Of a stretch of 64,000 nt of DNA, positions 8,541 to 15,859 are shown piece by piece. The position numbers and the translations under genes were made by a program. Each line of letters begins with the position of its first letter. The first letter of the stretch is position 1. Source of the DNA: Flavobacterium luteolum (GTDB lineage: Bacteria > Bacteroidota > Bacteroidia > Flavobacteriales > Flavobacteriaceae); assembly GCF_027111275.1 (NCBI RefSeq), contig NZ_CP114286.1:682001-746000 (forward strand), read 5' to 3'. The notes under the pieces were generated by a model. The model did not search any database, had not been told where the DNA came from, and was given only the letters and a program-made list of their open reading frames with translations.

Positions 8541-9743
8541 ATGCAAATGATTTTCCTTAAAAAGACAAAGATACCACAATTACTTTTTTCAATGCTTGTT
8601 TTAAGTTCATGTGGTCAAAACAAAACAACAGCAACAGATACTACTCAGACAGTCGAAGATACTTTACCTAAAATGAAACCGTTAGGTGCAGAACCGAAAG
8701 TTTCACAGGCCTATAAAAACTCGGTTGTCGGCAGAATAAATCACTTTTACAATAAAAACTGGCCTAATAATACCATGAACGGAAGCTTCTTGGTTGCCAA
8801 AAATGGACAAATTTTATTTGAAAGATATAATGGTTTTGCCAATAAAAATGAAGGGACTAAAATAACTCCTGAAACAGCTGTACAAATTGCTTCAGTAAGT
8901 AAAGTACTAACTGCTACGGCGGTTTTAAAATTGGTCAATGCAGGTAAAATTGACTTAGACCAAAAAGTAAATACGATTCTAAAAACTTTCCCATACGAAG
9001 AATGTACTATTAGAATGTTATTAGATCATCGTACAGGAATGCGCAATTACGCTTATTTCACAGATCGTGACAAATCAATCTGGGATAGACACAATCAATT
9101 AACAAACAAGGATATCTTAAATATTCTGGCTACAAAAGATATTGGATTAGAATCAAGAACTGGAACACGTTTTAGCTATTGTAACACCAATTATGCAATG
9201 CTTGCACTTATTATTGAAAAAATTACAGGTTTGACTTATAAAGAGGCAATGTCTCAAATGATTTTCAAACCACTTGGAATGACCAATACGTATGTTTTTG
9301 ATGATGATAAAGACAGAAAGAAAATCGTTCCTTCTTATAAAGGAAATGGTGTAGAAATTGGTTTTGATTATCTAGACAATGTTTACGGCGATAAAAATGT
9401 TTTTTCTACAGCAAGAGATCTTTTAAAATTTGATCGTGCGAGACAATCGCCAGATTTCTTAAAACCTGAATTATTAAAACAAGTTTATACGGGTTACAGC
9501 AACGAACGCAAAGGAACTAAAAATTATGGTCTTGGAATTAGAATGATTAATTGGGAAACCGGACAGAATTTTTATTTCCATAACGGCTGGTGGCACGGAA
9601 ATACCTCATCTTATATTACTTTGATGAACGAAGGTGTAACTATTATTGCGTTATCTAATAAGATGACCAGAAATACTTATGCGGTTCGTAAACTAGCTCC
9701 AGTCTTCGGAGATTATCCTTTTAATTTTAAAGACGAAGAGTAA
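8541..9743 (+). CDS. Serine hydrolase lipoprotein (class C beta-lactamase / PBP4* fold)
   Basis: 400-aa serine hydrolase of the beta-lactamase/transpeptidase-like family. A lipoprotein signal ends in LVLSSC, with C24 as the lipidated residue. Catalytic motifs are SVSK (S118, K121), the YCN triad (Y213, N215) and a late HNG near residue 353 in the place of KTG. Such proteins act in the periplasm as esterases, D-peptidases or peptidoglycan-related hydrolases; true beta-lactamase activity cannot be assumed. An in-frame ATG at 8547 is an equally possible start. Monocistronic, followed by short direct and inverted AAAGTC/GACTTT repeats (9755-9840). Confidence 0.85.
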   Translation: MQMIFLKKTKIPQLLFSMLVLSSCGQNKTTATDTTQTVEDTLPKMKPLGAEPKVSQAYKNSVVGRINHFYNKNWPNNTMNGSFLVAKNGQILFERYNGFANKNEGTKITPETAVQIASVSKVLTATAVLKLVNAGKIDLDQKVNTILKTFPYEECTIRMLLDHRTGMRNYAYFTDRDKSIWDRHNQLTNKDILNILATKDIGLESRTGTRFSYCNTNYAMLALIIEKITGLTYKEAMSQMIFKPLGMTNTYVFDDDKDRKKIVPSYKGNGVEIGFDYLDNVYGDKNVFSTARDLLKFDRARQSPDFLKPELLKQVYTGYSNERKGTKNYGLGIRMINWETGQNFYFHNGWWHGNTSSYITLMNEGVTIIALSNKMTRNTYAVRKLAPVFGDYPFNFKDEE

Positions 9744-9754
9744 AATTATAGTCT

Positions 9755-9840
9755 TAAAGCCGAAAGTCAAAAGTCGTAAAGTCTTAAAAAACATTTGCCA
9801 ATGCTGACTTTGGACTTTGACTTTGGACTTTATGACTTTT
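9755..9840. repeat. Short AAAGTC / GACTTTGGACTTT repeats
   Basis: Several copies of AAAGTC on one side and GACTTTGGACTTT on the other can form a hairpin followed by a T run. It probably serves as the terminator of the serine hydrolase gene and is low-complexity sequence typical of intergenic spacers here. Confidence 0.5.
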
Positions 9841-9876
9841 TTTTAAATTTTTAGTAGAAAGTAATTTCAAATACTC

Positions 9877-9884
9877 TAAATTTG
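9877..9884 (+). promoter_or_regulatory. -7 element of the tmRNA gene
   Basis: TAAATTTG is a perfect match to TAnnTTTG, 15 bp before the mature tmRNA 5' end. Confidence 0.65.
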
Positions 9885-9898
9885 CAGACTTATTTTTT

Positions 9899-10293
9899 GG
9901 GGTCGACTGGTTTTGACAGCAAGTCGAATTGAACAGTAAGCACGTCGAGCATTGAGACCTTGCTCGTAAATATAAGATCTCGAACTTTTACACGGCGAAA
10001 ATAATTACGCTTTAGCTGCATAATCCGAATCATAGTACGATTGCGCCACGTCTCTACAAGGTAGAGAAGCTGGATTCTCCTGGAAAGCCTTGGTTTGTGG
10101 CGTTCCGTTCAGGGGAACCGTAAAAATAAACCTAGATATCCATGAGCTTCGGGTGGATTTCGAAAATTAAGAAGATAAGTGTTGGGTGGTTGTTTCTGGC
10201 CTAGCTCAACATCGAAAATTCAATCAGGAAATAAACGTGTAGAAAGCTCTTTAGTTGCTTGTTTGGACCCGGGTTCGATTCCCGGCGACTCCA
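9899..10293 (+). ncRNA. ssrA: tmRNA (SsrA)
   Basis: Transfer-messenger RNA that rescues stalled ribosomes and tags the nascent protein for proteolysis. The 5' end GGGGTCGACTGGTTTTGACAG pairs through GGGGTCG with CGACTCC at 10286-10292. The tRNA-like T arm GGGTTCGATTCCCGG lies just before. The tag frame at 9994-10023 reads GENNYALAA followed by TAA. The CCA end is not fully encoded: after the discriminator A (10293) comes CAA. The 3' end is duplicated 2,400 bp downstream, marking it as an integration site. Confidence 0.96.
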
Positions 10294-10336
10294 CAAAAAA
10301 GCCTGTAAACTCTTTGTTTACAGGCTTTTTGTTTTT
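10282..10336 (+). repeat. Left copy of the tmRNA-end direct repeat (attL candidate)
   Basis: These 55 bp cover the last tmRNA bases and the terminator and are identical to 12682-12736. A weaker match (TTGACAATT) continues for about 12 bp beyond both copies. This is the pattern left when an integrative element enters the 3' end of ssrA and restores the gene. Confidence 0.85.
10296..10330 (+). terminator. tmRNA terminator
   Basis: 15-bp perfect stem AAAAAGCCTGTAAAC/GTTTACAGGCTTTTT with a 5-nt loop and T run. An identical copy is at 12696-12730. Confidence 0.9.
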
Positions 10337-10625
10337 CAGTTGACAATTTCGTTGTCGATAAATTTAGCATGTCTCTTTTGATTTCTTTTAAGTTTTTCAT
10401 TAACCTTTGGTGGATTTAAAATTGCATTCACAAATATTTTCTTGTCCTCGTAAGTTTTCACTACATTTCATTCTCCTGAATAATTTTGTTGGCCTCCAAA
10501 TTTATGCACCATACTATAAATTCGCTTGACTATTTAAATCCTCGTAATGCTGATGCATACTTAATTAACTCCTTTTGATTTTTGCTAATACGAACATCTA
10601 TTTGGTCGTTAATTATTGTTGACAT
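10336..10625 (-). pseudogene. Broken TacA/DUF1778-type antitoxin gene
   Basis: On the minus strand, MSTIINDQIDVRISKNQKEL continues IKYASALRGFK and then hits a TAG. The same frame goes on with SSEFIVWCINLEANKIIQEN and stops again. Another frame supplies VKTYEDKKIFVNAILNPP through to a final TGA at 10336. Joined, the pieces give about 96 residues with the ribbon-helix-helix start and C-terminal NPP segment typical of DUF1778 antitoxins. One net frameshift (290 bp) and internal stops make it non-functional. The partner GNAT toxin gene is absent. The last codons coincide with the extended direct repeat at the tmRNA end. Family is assigned from memory of the pattern. Confidence 0.65.
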
Positions 10626-10871
10626 AATACTCTATTTGTTTTGAATTTATATATTGTTTTAAATTTTATTACTTTATCTGTTTCGTAGTTTATTCGTTTT
10701 TTATAATTAATAATTTGCTTTCGTTTTCTAGTTTTTTTAGTTTTTCTTTTTCATGATATTTATTCGAATCCTACAATTAAGAAGCAAGATTCCATATTAA
10801 CTTTTGAAAATATAGGTAAAATAAGCGTACAAAAAATATTTTATAAATTTAACTAAGTGGCAATTATTATA

Positions 10872-10879
10872 TATATTTG
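10872..10879 (+). promoter_or_regulatory. -7 element upstream of the island lipoprotein gene
   Basis: TATATTTG is followed by a leader of about 155 nt that contains a hairpin ATCCGAG/CTCGGAT (10966-10972 with 10985-10991). Apart from this, 10640-11039 is very AT-rich and shows nothing else recognisable. Confidence 0.4.
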
Positions 10880-11039
10880 AAAGTTTTATTTTACAAATAC
10901 TATATTATAACGTAATCCTAATGAAGATCAATCTTAAAAAACCGCCAACGCTCTTCGAGAATTTTATCCGAGTAACTGTAATTGCTCGGATTAAAAACCG
11001 TAAAAAACACTCGAAAATTATTAATACAATCAAATTATA

Positions 11040-11945
11040 ATGAAAAAAAATTTATTTAAATCTTTTCTCATAGTCATAACTGTGGCTTTATTTTTCTCCT
11101 CTTCTTCATGTGAAAAAAGTGAAGAAATATTAACAAATAAACCTGAAAGCATCTATAGATTAACTGATCAGGATATTATTGATGCTAGCAATCTTATAAA
11201 ATTGAAAGATGACAATATTCAAGCTAAAAAATATGGCAAAACTAGTAAAGCCAATTTTGATGAACAAGAAGCTCCTGAACAGCCATATTTACAATATATG
11301 GCTTTAATAGCCGATCAAGATTTACAAGTTGAAATTGATTATAGAACTGAACATATTTTAGATAAAACATATGAGGAAAATATTGAATATCTAAAACAAT
11401 TGAATTTATATAGTGAAAATGAGCTTGCAGCTATAACTGCATTTAAAGATGAGTTAATAAATACAAAAAACTTCAAAACATCAATATTTCATTTTGAAAA
11501 CGCAATTTTATTACTTCCAATGACTCAAAAAAAATTACAGCGTTTTTATAACTTAATTGATGGTTTAAAAGTTATCAACGCGTATGATCCAGAATTTTTT
11601 ACTAAGGATAGCTATACATCTAAAAGTACAGGTTTTTTTGGAAGCTGCTTATCGGCATCAATCGGATTAGGGGCAGCATTTGTGGGACTTGCAACGATAC
11701 AAGTTGGTTCTTTTGGAGTGTCAACTGGAGTTACTGTTGCGGGCTTTATATGGGCAAGTGCAGAATGGGGTGCTGCTTGTAAAGATGTAGGCGGAAATAA
11801 AAGAATATATCCTGCAGATGTCAATAAAGCAACTTTTCGTCATTCTTCAGATATTTTTATTACTTTAGATGAAAATGGAGATTTGGTAGAATCTCCTATT
11901 TTAGTTTACTATCAACCAAAACCTTATATTCCTTTTGAACCATAA
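11040..11945 (+). CDS. Lipoprotein of unknown function with glycine-rich hydrophobic segment
   Basis: 301 aa. The signal peptide ends FFSSSSC, with a lipidation cysteine near residue 24. A charged, mostly helical region follows (about 30-190). Then comes a 45-residue stretch rich in Gly, Ala, Val and Ser between two cysteines (GSCLSASIGLGAAFVG to WASAEWGAACKD, about residues 200-247), and a short polar tail ending PKPYIPFEP. The glycine-rich segment resembles membrane-active bacteriocin peptides in composition, but no family is recognised. It lies inside the tmRNA-end island, 5 bp before a small membrane protein gene, and is visibly more AT-rich than the flanking core genes. Confidence 0.75.
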   Translation: MKKNLFKSFLIVITVALFFSSSSCEKSEEILTNKPESIYRLTDQDIIDASNLIKLKDDNIQAKKYGKTSKANFDEQEAPEQPYLQYMALIADQDLQVEIDYRTEHILDKTYEENIEYLKQLNLYSENELAAITAFKDELINTKNFKTSIFHFENAILLLPMTQKKLQRFYNLIDGLKVINAYDPEFFTKDSYTSKSTGFFGSCLSASIGLGAAFVGLATIQVGSFGVSTGVTVAGFIWASAEWGAACKDVGGNKRIYPADVNKATFRHSSDIFITLDENGDLVESPILVYYQPKPYIPFEP

Positions 11946-11950
11946 AAATT

Positions 11951-12160
11951 ATGATTAAAATAAACTATAAAATTCAGTTTTGCTTATTCGCTATTTGTCT
12001 TTTTTTCATCGGTCTAGGAATTTTCCAAACTTTTGATGAAGGATTAAAAGAAGGAATGGAGCTATTTTGGCAAATTTCTCATTTTGTCCCGTTTGTTATG
12101 GGAGCAATAATTTTTGGAAATAATATATATTCTAAAAAAGTAGAAAACTTCAAAAATTAA
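11951..12160 (+). CDS. Small two-helix membrane protein (69 aa), island cargo
   Basis: It starts MIKINYKIQFCLFAICLFFI and has hydrophobic helices at about 9-26 and 44-57, with a basic tail (YSKKVENFKN). It begins 5 bp after the lipoprotein stop codon, so the two are translated from one transcript, and a terminator follows. Not recognised. Its size and topology would suit an immunity or accessory protein for the lipoprotein, but that is inference from context only. Confidence 0.65.
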   Translation: MIKINYKIQFCLFAICLFFIGLGIFQTFDEGLKEGMELFWQISHFVPFVMGAIIFGNNIYSKKVENFKN

Positions 12161-12182
12161 TTTAGAATTACATTAGAAATTA

Positions 12183-12218
12183 ATAAGTGCGTAAATATCT
12201 TACAGTTTACGCACTTAT
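12183..12218 (+). terminator. Terminator of the island two-gene unit
   Basis: Perfect 13-bp stem ATAAGTGCGTAAA/TTTACGCACTTAT with a 10-nt loop, 23 bp after the stop at 12160. There is no strong T run. Nothing else is seen between here and 12290. Confidence 0.65.
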
Positions 12219-12289
12219 ACATTTATAGACTTCAGTTAGAAAAAACAACAGCACGAATACCTAAGTAATAGTTCCTCTTTAAACTAAAT

Positions 12290-12621
12290 TTACTTTTCAG
12301 TACCTTTCTCAATCTTCATTCGGAAATAAGCCTCTGATTGTTTTAAATTTTTATTATAATGATCTAGAATACTTTAAATTTTAAGCATTAAAAAAAATAA
12401 ATAATCCCTTTCCCTTTAAACTTAAGCAGCATTTCTTCATGAGCTATAAAATCTCCATTTTTGATATCAAGTTTACCTAGTTCAGTATCATTTTTTAAAT
12501 CAGCCATTATATATTTCTCACTCATTAATAGATTAACAATTTCTTGTAATTCAGAATTTGCAAAACTTTCGTTAACCAGATTGGTACTGAATCCGCTTTC
12601 AGTAAATGAAGAATTTTCCAA
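12290..12621 (-). pseudogene. Coding remnants, possibly of a small antitoxin-type gene
   Basis: A 77-codon frame (12621 to 12388) has only a TTG start, with an in-frame stop just before it. It contains DIKNGDFIAHEEMLLKFK, a pattern reminiscent of the C-terminal end of small antitoxins, then ends abruptly in KGKGIIYFF. Directly downstream another frame reads ILDHYNKNLKQSEAYFRMKI and stops at 12290. Both have protein-like composition but neither forms a normal gene. They probably represent decayed island cargo. Family assignment is weak. Confidence 0.4.
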
Positions 12622-12681
12622 TATAAAATTTCGTATCTATTTACTTATAAACAGCAAAATAGGTTATAAAAAGTGTAATAG

Positions 12682-12736
12682 CCGGCGACTCCACAAAAAA
12701 GCCTGTAAACTCTTTGTTTACAGGCTTTTTGTTTTT
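12682..12736 (+). repeat. Right copy of the tmRNA-end direct repeat (attR candidate)
   Basis: Identical over 55 bp to 10282-10336, covering CCGGCGACTCCA and the tmRNA terminator. The sequence before it (GTAATAG) is unrelated to tmRNA, so this is a displaced 3' fragment of the original ssrA. Confidence 0.85.
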
Positions 12737-12800
12737 TTGTTTGACAATTATCTGTATTATATATAATTAAATGATACTTAGCAAATTACCAGACAAAGCT

Positions 12801-13163
12801 CTAATCAAAATTGATTTCAATGCCTAATTTGATTTTCAATTCATTAAAAGATTTCTTATCCAATGGCCCAAAAATTCTTCCGCTAAATTTATCAATTATA
12901 AAATATCTTGACACTTTCTCATTTTTAGGCAACTGTAAAGCAATGATATAATTATCATCTGAATACGCCTTTTTGACAGTTGCCTTTATGATAATTTCAT
13001 CAAATTCGTTTTTAGCACGACTTTTATAAATGATTGCACCATCAGGTAAACCAATGTCTAAAGCATCATCTTCTGATAGGTAATAATAGCCATTGCCAAG
13101 ATCTGCTTGATCTGTACATCCAGCTGTAATAAACATTACTAGTAAGCACAAAAATTTTCTCAT
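12801..13163 (-). CDS. Small lipoprotein (120 aa), DUF3997-like
   Basis: The signal peptide ends FITAGC, with lipidation at C16. The mature part (GNGYYYLSEDDALDIGLPDG to the C-terminus) alternates beta-strand-like segments and resembles small DUF3997-type lipoproteins in pattern (a YYYLSE motif followed by a basic strand and a YFIIDKFSGRIFGP segment). Function is unknown. It lies just outside the right tmRNA-end repeat, so it may belong to the original flank or to an older insertion. Confidence 0.65.
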   Translation of the reverse strand: MRKFLCLLVMFITAGCTDQADLGNGYYYLSEDDALDIGLPDGAIIYKSRAKNEFDEIIIKATVKKAYSDDNYIIALQLPKNEKVSRYFIIDKFSGRIFGPLDKKSFNELKIKLGIEINFD

Positions 13164-13260
13164 TTTATTTTATTGTAATTTTTACAATATTTTTAAATTA
13201 GCAAAAAATAGAATTAATAATATCTGCCTTTGTTGTTGCAATAATTTTTGTAACAGACAT

Positions 13261-13398
13261 TTATATCATTGAAGAATCAATATTAAATCGCTTAAAGAAG
13301 AATCTCCAATACAACCATCCAAATTGATAAAGAACAATTCCACTAATTGCTGTAATAGATGCAAGGTTAGTTACCATGTTATTTTTTGAGTTTTCCAT
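13261..13398 (-). CDS. Short single-helix membrane protein, possibly truncated
   Basis: 45 codons starting MENSKNNMVTNLASITAISG, followed by IVLYQFGWLYWRFFFKRFNIDSSMI and a stop. The helix plus WLYWRFFFKRFNID pattern is how many larger integral membrane proteins begin, so this may be the start of a truncated gene. No continuation is seen downstream. The rest of 13164-13565 holds nothing else recognised. Confidence 0.4.
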   Translation of the reverse strand: MENSKNNMVTNLASITAISGIVLYQFGWLYWRFFFKRFNIDSSMI

Positions 13399-13565
13399 AT
13401 ATATAATTAAAAATTCAATTCCAGATTTAAATATAAATATATCAGATTAAAACTAAATTTCATAATCTGCAAAATGTATTTGATTTAGCTTTTAAATAAA
13501 AAAGATAATTTCTGCCAAGCAAAAAATTCACCTGACAAAAATTATCAAAACATAAACACAATATT

Positions 13566-14771
13566 TTAGAGTTTCTTTTTTCCCTGTATCGTATAGATAA
13601 TCAAAGAAGAAAGCAAACAGATTAAGGCAATTATTGCAAACAGAAATTTAGTTTCTCCCGTTTTTTCAATTATAAATCCGAGGAGCGGTTCGCCCAAAGC
13701 GGCAAATAAATAACCACACATATTCATTATTCCGATAGAAGTTCCAGTTCTTTCGGTTCCCATAATTTCTGGACATAGCGCCCAAAAGTTTGCCTGAGGG
13801 CCATATACAAAAAATCCACAGGTTATAAGCAACAGACTTACTACAAGTAAATTTGCATTGTGCGTAAAAAACAACAAAAATGAAAGACACGAACAAATGA
13901 GCATTCCGAAAAAAATGGAGCGATAATTACTTTTAAAGTAATACGTCGAAAGCTGTCCAAAAGAAAAGGCACCTAATGCCATGCCAAGTGGCAACAAGAA
14001 TGTTACCCAAATTAAGGACGGATTTTTCTGCCAATCGTTTCCTAAAAAGTGTACGGGAATCCAAAATATTAGTCCGTACCGCGCCATGCTTTCTAAACCG
14101 AATGCAAGACAGACAATTCTAAACTTTTTATTTCCTAAAACATCGCTGTAGCTTTTCTTGATTTCAGAGAAATTAAATCCTCCAGACTTTTTCTCTATTG
14201 CAACTGGCGAAGGTTTTATGAATATCAGGAAAACAGTAGCTGAAACTAAAAGCAATAAAACGGGAATTCTAAAAAGCATTCGCCATTCTAAATGTAGCGA
14301 AGTAATGTAAATGGAAATCGCAAAAGTTACAGCAGACGAAAATCCTGCCGCCATGGTGTACATTCCGAATGCTTTGTTTCTTTCTTCGCTAGAAAACCAA
14401 TTGGCAATAATTCTGCCGCCTGGCGCCCATGCCATCGATTGAAAATAGCCGTTTAAAAACCATAAAATCAAAATCATGTATGGTGAATGCGTAAAGCTTA
14501 TACCTAAATTACAGGCAATTGAAAGATAAGCTCCAAGAGGCACTAAATATTTTGGACTGAAACGATCGGCCAAATTTCCGTTGATAAACTGTCCAATTGA
14601 ATAACCAATCAGCATAGCAAAACTAATCCAGCCGATAAAAGTATACGAGATTCCGAGATCTTCTCTCATTGCTTTTGTTGCCCACCCAAAGTTGTGTCTG
14701 CCTGTATAAAAAAACAGGTAGCAAAACATGGTTAAAAAAAGCATTTGGTATTTTTTTGAGATTGTTCTCAT
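13566..14771 (-). CDS. MFS transporter, organophosphate:phosphate antiporter (OPA)-like
   Basis: 401-aa inner-membrane transporter with about 12 hydrophobic helices. The N-terminus reads FYTGRHNFGWATKAMREDLG. The arginine R25 aligns by eye with R45 of GlpT (VRKNFALA), one of the two arginines that bind the substrate phosphate. GWISFAMLIGYSIGQFINGN and GYFQSMAWAPGGRIIANWFS are also OPA-type blocks. It is the last gene of an operon with HAD phosphonatase-like, TonB receptor, PhoD and dehydrogenase genes (2-bp gap to the dehydrogenase). Import of a phosphorylated or phosphonate compound is the natural inference. Substrate is not determined by sequence. Confidence 0.82.
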   Translation of the reverse strand: MRTISKKYQMLFLTMFCYLFFYTGRHNFGWATKAMREDLGISYTFIGWISFAMLIGYSIGQFINGNLADRFSPKYLVPLGAYLSIACNLGISFTHSPYMILILWFLNGYFQSMAWAPGGRIIANWFSSEERNKAFGMYTMAAGFSSAVTFAISIYITSLHLEWRMLFRIPVLLLLVSATVFLIFIKPSPVAIEKKSGGFNFSEIKKSYSDVLGNKKFRIVCLAFGLESMARYGLIFWIPVHFLGNDWQKNPSLIWVTFLLPLGMALGAFSFGQLSTYYFKSNYRSIFFGMLICSCLSFLLFFTHNANLLVVSLLLITCGFFVYGPQANFWALCPEIMGTERTGTSIGIMNMCGYLFAALGEPLLGFIIEKTGETKFLFAIIALICLLSSLIIYTIQGKKKL

Positions 14772-14773
14772 TT

Positions 14774-15859
14774 TTAAATATTGATTAAAACCCTGAAAGG
14801 CTTATATTTTATAGCATATTCGAATGCTTCTTTGGTTTCTTTAAGTTCAAATTCTTTTTCGATGAAAGTTTGAAAAGGATAATCTTCAAAATAATCTTCA
14901 AAAAAAGAAACGGCATTTACAAAATCTTCAAAATTGTAATTGTGCATTCCTTTTATGCTCAATAATTTTCTGATCATCGTTTCAGGATTTATTGCAATAT
15001 CTTCTGTTGGCGTTACAGCTCCAATCCAAATGTGCTGTGCCCCTATTGCACTATATTGCAATCCCGTTTTTATAGCTTCAACAGAACCGCTCATATCGAT
15101 TATAACATCAAAACCTTGTTTATAAAATTGAGAAGCAATATCTTCTAGTTCAGCAATTGGAGATTGTGCATTATAAATATATTTTGCACCAAAATCTTTA
15201 CTTTTTGTGAGTCTTTCATCATCAATATCCAAAACCGTAACCGAAGCTACTTTTTTCTGATCTGCGATTGAGGCTGCAATTAGACCTAAAACTCCAGCAC
15301 CAAGAATCAGTATGTTTTTATTTTCAATTGTCTCGATTAATCGAAAAGCAGCCATTGCAGTTGCTCCAGCACAATTGATTATTGGAGCAAATTTTTGGTT
15401 TATAGATGAAGGCAGTTTCAAAATTCCTGTGCCTTTTTTAAGCACACAATGCGTTCCTAATCCGCCGTTGAATTTTTCCTCTTCGGTAAATTTCACATGA
15501 CCGTATTTAAATAAACTAGCTGATTTTTGTGGCATTTTATCTTTTACAAATTCATCTTCATTTGGCGCTGCAAAAATTGTCCAAGTAATAATGTCTCCTA
15601 ATTTTAAGACATTTCCATTCAAATCATAAAAAGGTTCATTGGAATCCATTTCTATAATCTCGCCCACAATTTCATGACCTAAAACTATTGGCGATGGTTC
15701 TTTTCGTCTTCCTGTAAAAGTGTGCAAATCACTTCCGCATAAGGTTGCGTATTTGTTTTTTACTAAAATTTCTCCCCTTTTAAGTTCAGGAAGTGCTGTA
15801 AATTCAGGAAGAATACTTCTTTCTCTGTCATCAAACAGCATTACGCATGAATTACACAT
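14774..15859 (-). CDS. Zinc-binding alcohol dehydrogenase, phosphonate-catabolism-associated type
   Basis: 361-aa medium-chain dehydrogenase. Catalytic zinc ligands are C41 (LCGSDLHTF) and H62/E63 (GHEIVGE). The Rossmann loop ILGAGVLGLIAA lies near residue 186. The four-cysteine structural-zinc lobe is not evident. The N-terminus CNSCVMLFDDRERS and the overall layout recall the family described as phosphonate-catabolism-associated alcohol dehydrogenases (HpnZ-type), which occur beside phosphonatase-like HAD genes as here. It would oxidise an alcohol intermediate. It overlaps the PhoD gene by 8 bp, so translation is coupled. Confidence 0.8.
   Translation of the reverse strand: MCNSCVMLFDDRERSILPEFTALPELKRGEILVKNKYATLCGSDLHTFTGRRKEPSPIVLGHEIVGEIIEMDSNEPFYDLNGNVLKLGDIITWTIFAAPNEDEFVKDKMPQKSASLFKYGHVKFTEEEKFNGGLGTHCVLKKGTGILKLPSSINQKFAPIINCAGATAMAAFRLIETIENKNILILGAGVLGLIAASIADQKKVASVTVLDIDDERLTKSKDFGAKYIYNAQSPIAELEDIASQFYKQGFDVIIDMSGSVEAIKTGLQYSAIGAQHIWIGAVTPTEDIAINPETMIRKLLSIKGMHNYNFEDFVNAVSFFEDYFEDYPFQTFIEKEFELKETKEAFEYAIKYKPFRVLINI

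Noticed and set aside
12461..12766. 101-codon plus-strand ORF crossing the right tmRNA-end repeat
   Set aside because: Its C-terminal third is a translation of the tmRNA terminator copy, and the opposite strand carries more protein-like remnants.
12801..13398. Possible extension of the tmRNA-end island to include the DUF3997-like and short membrane genes
   Set aside because: No third copy of the repeat is found beyond 12736, so there is no boundary to support a larger element.
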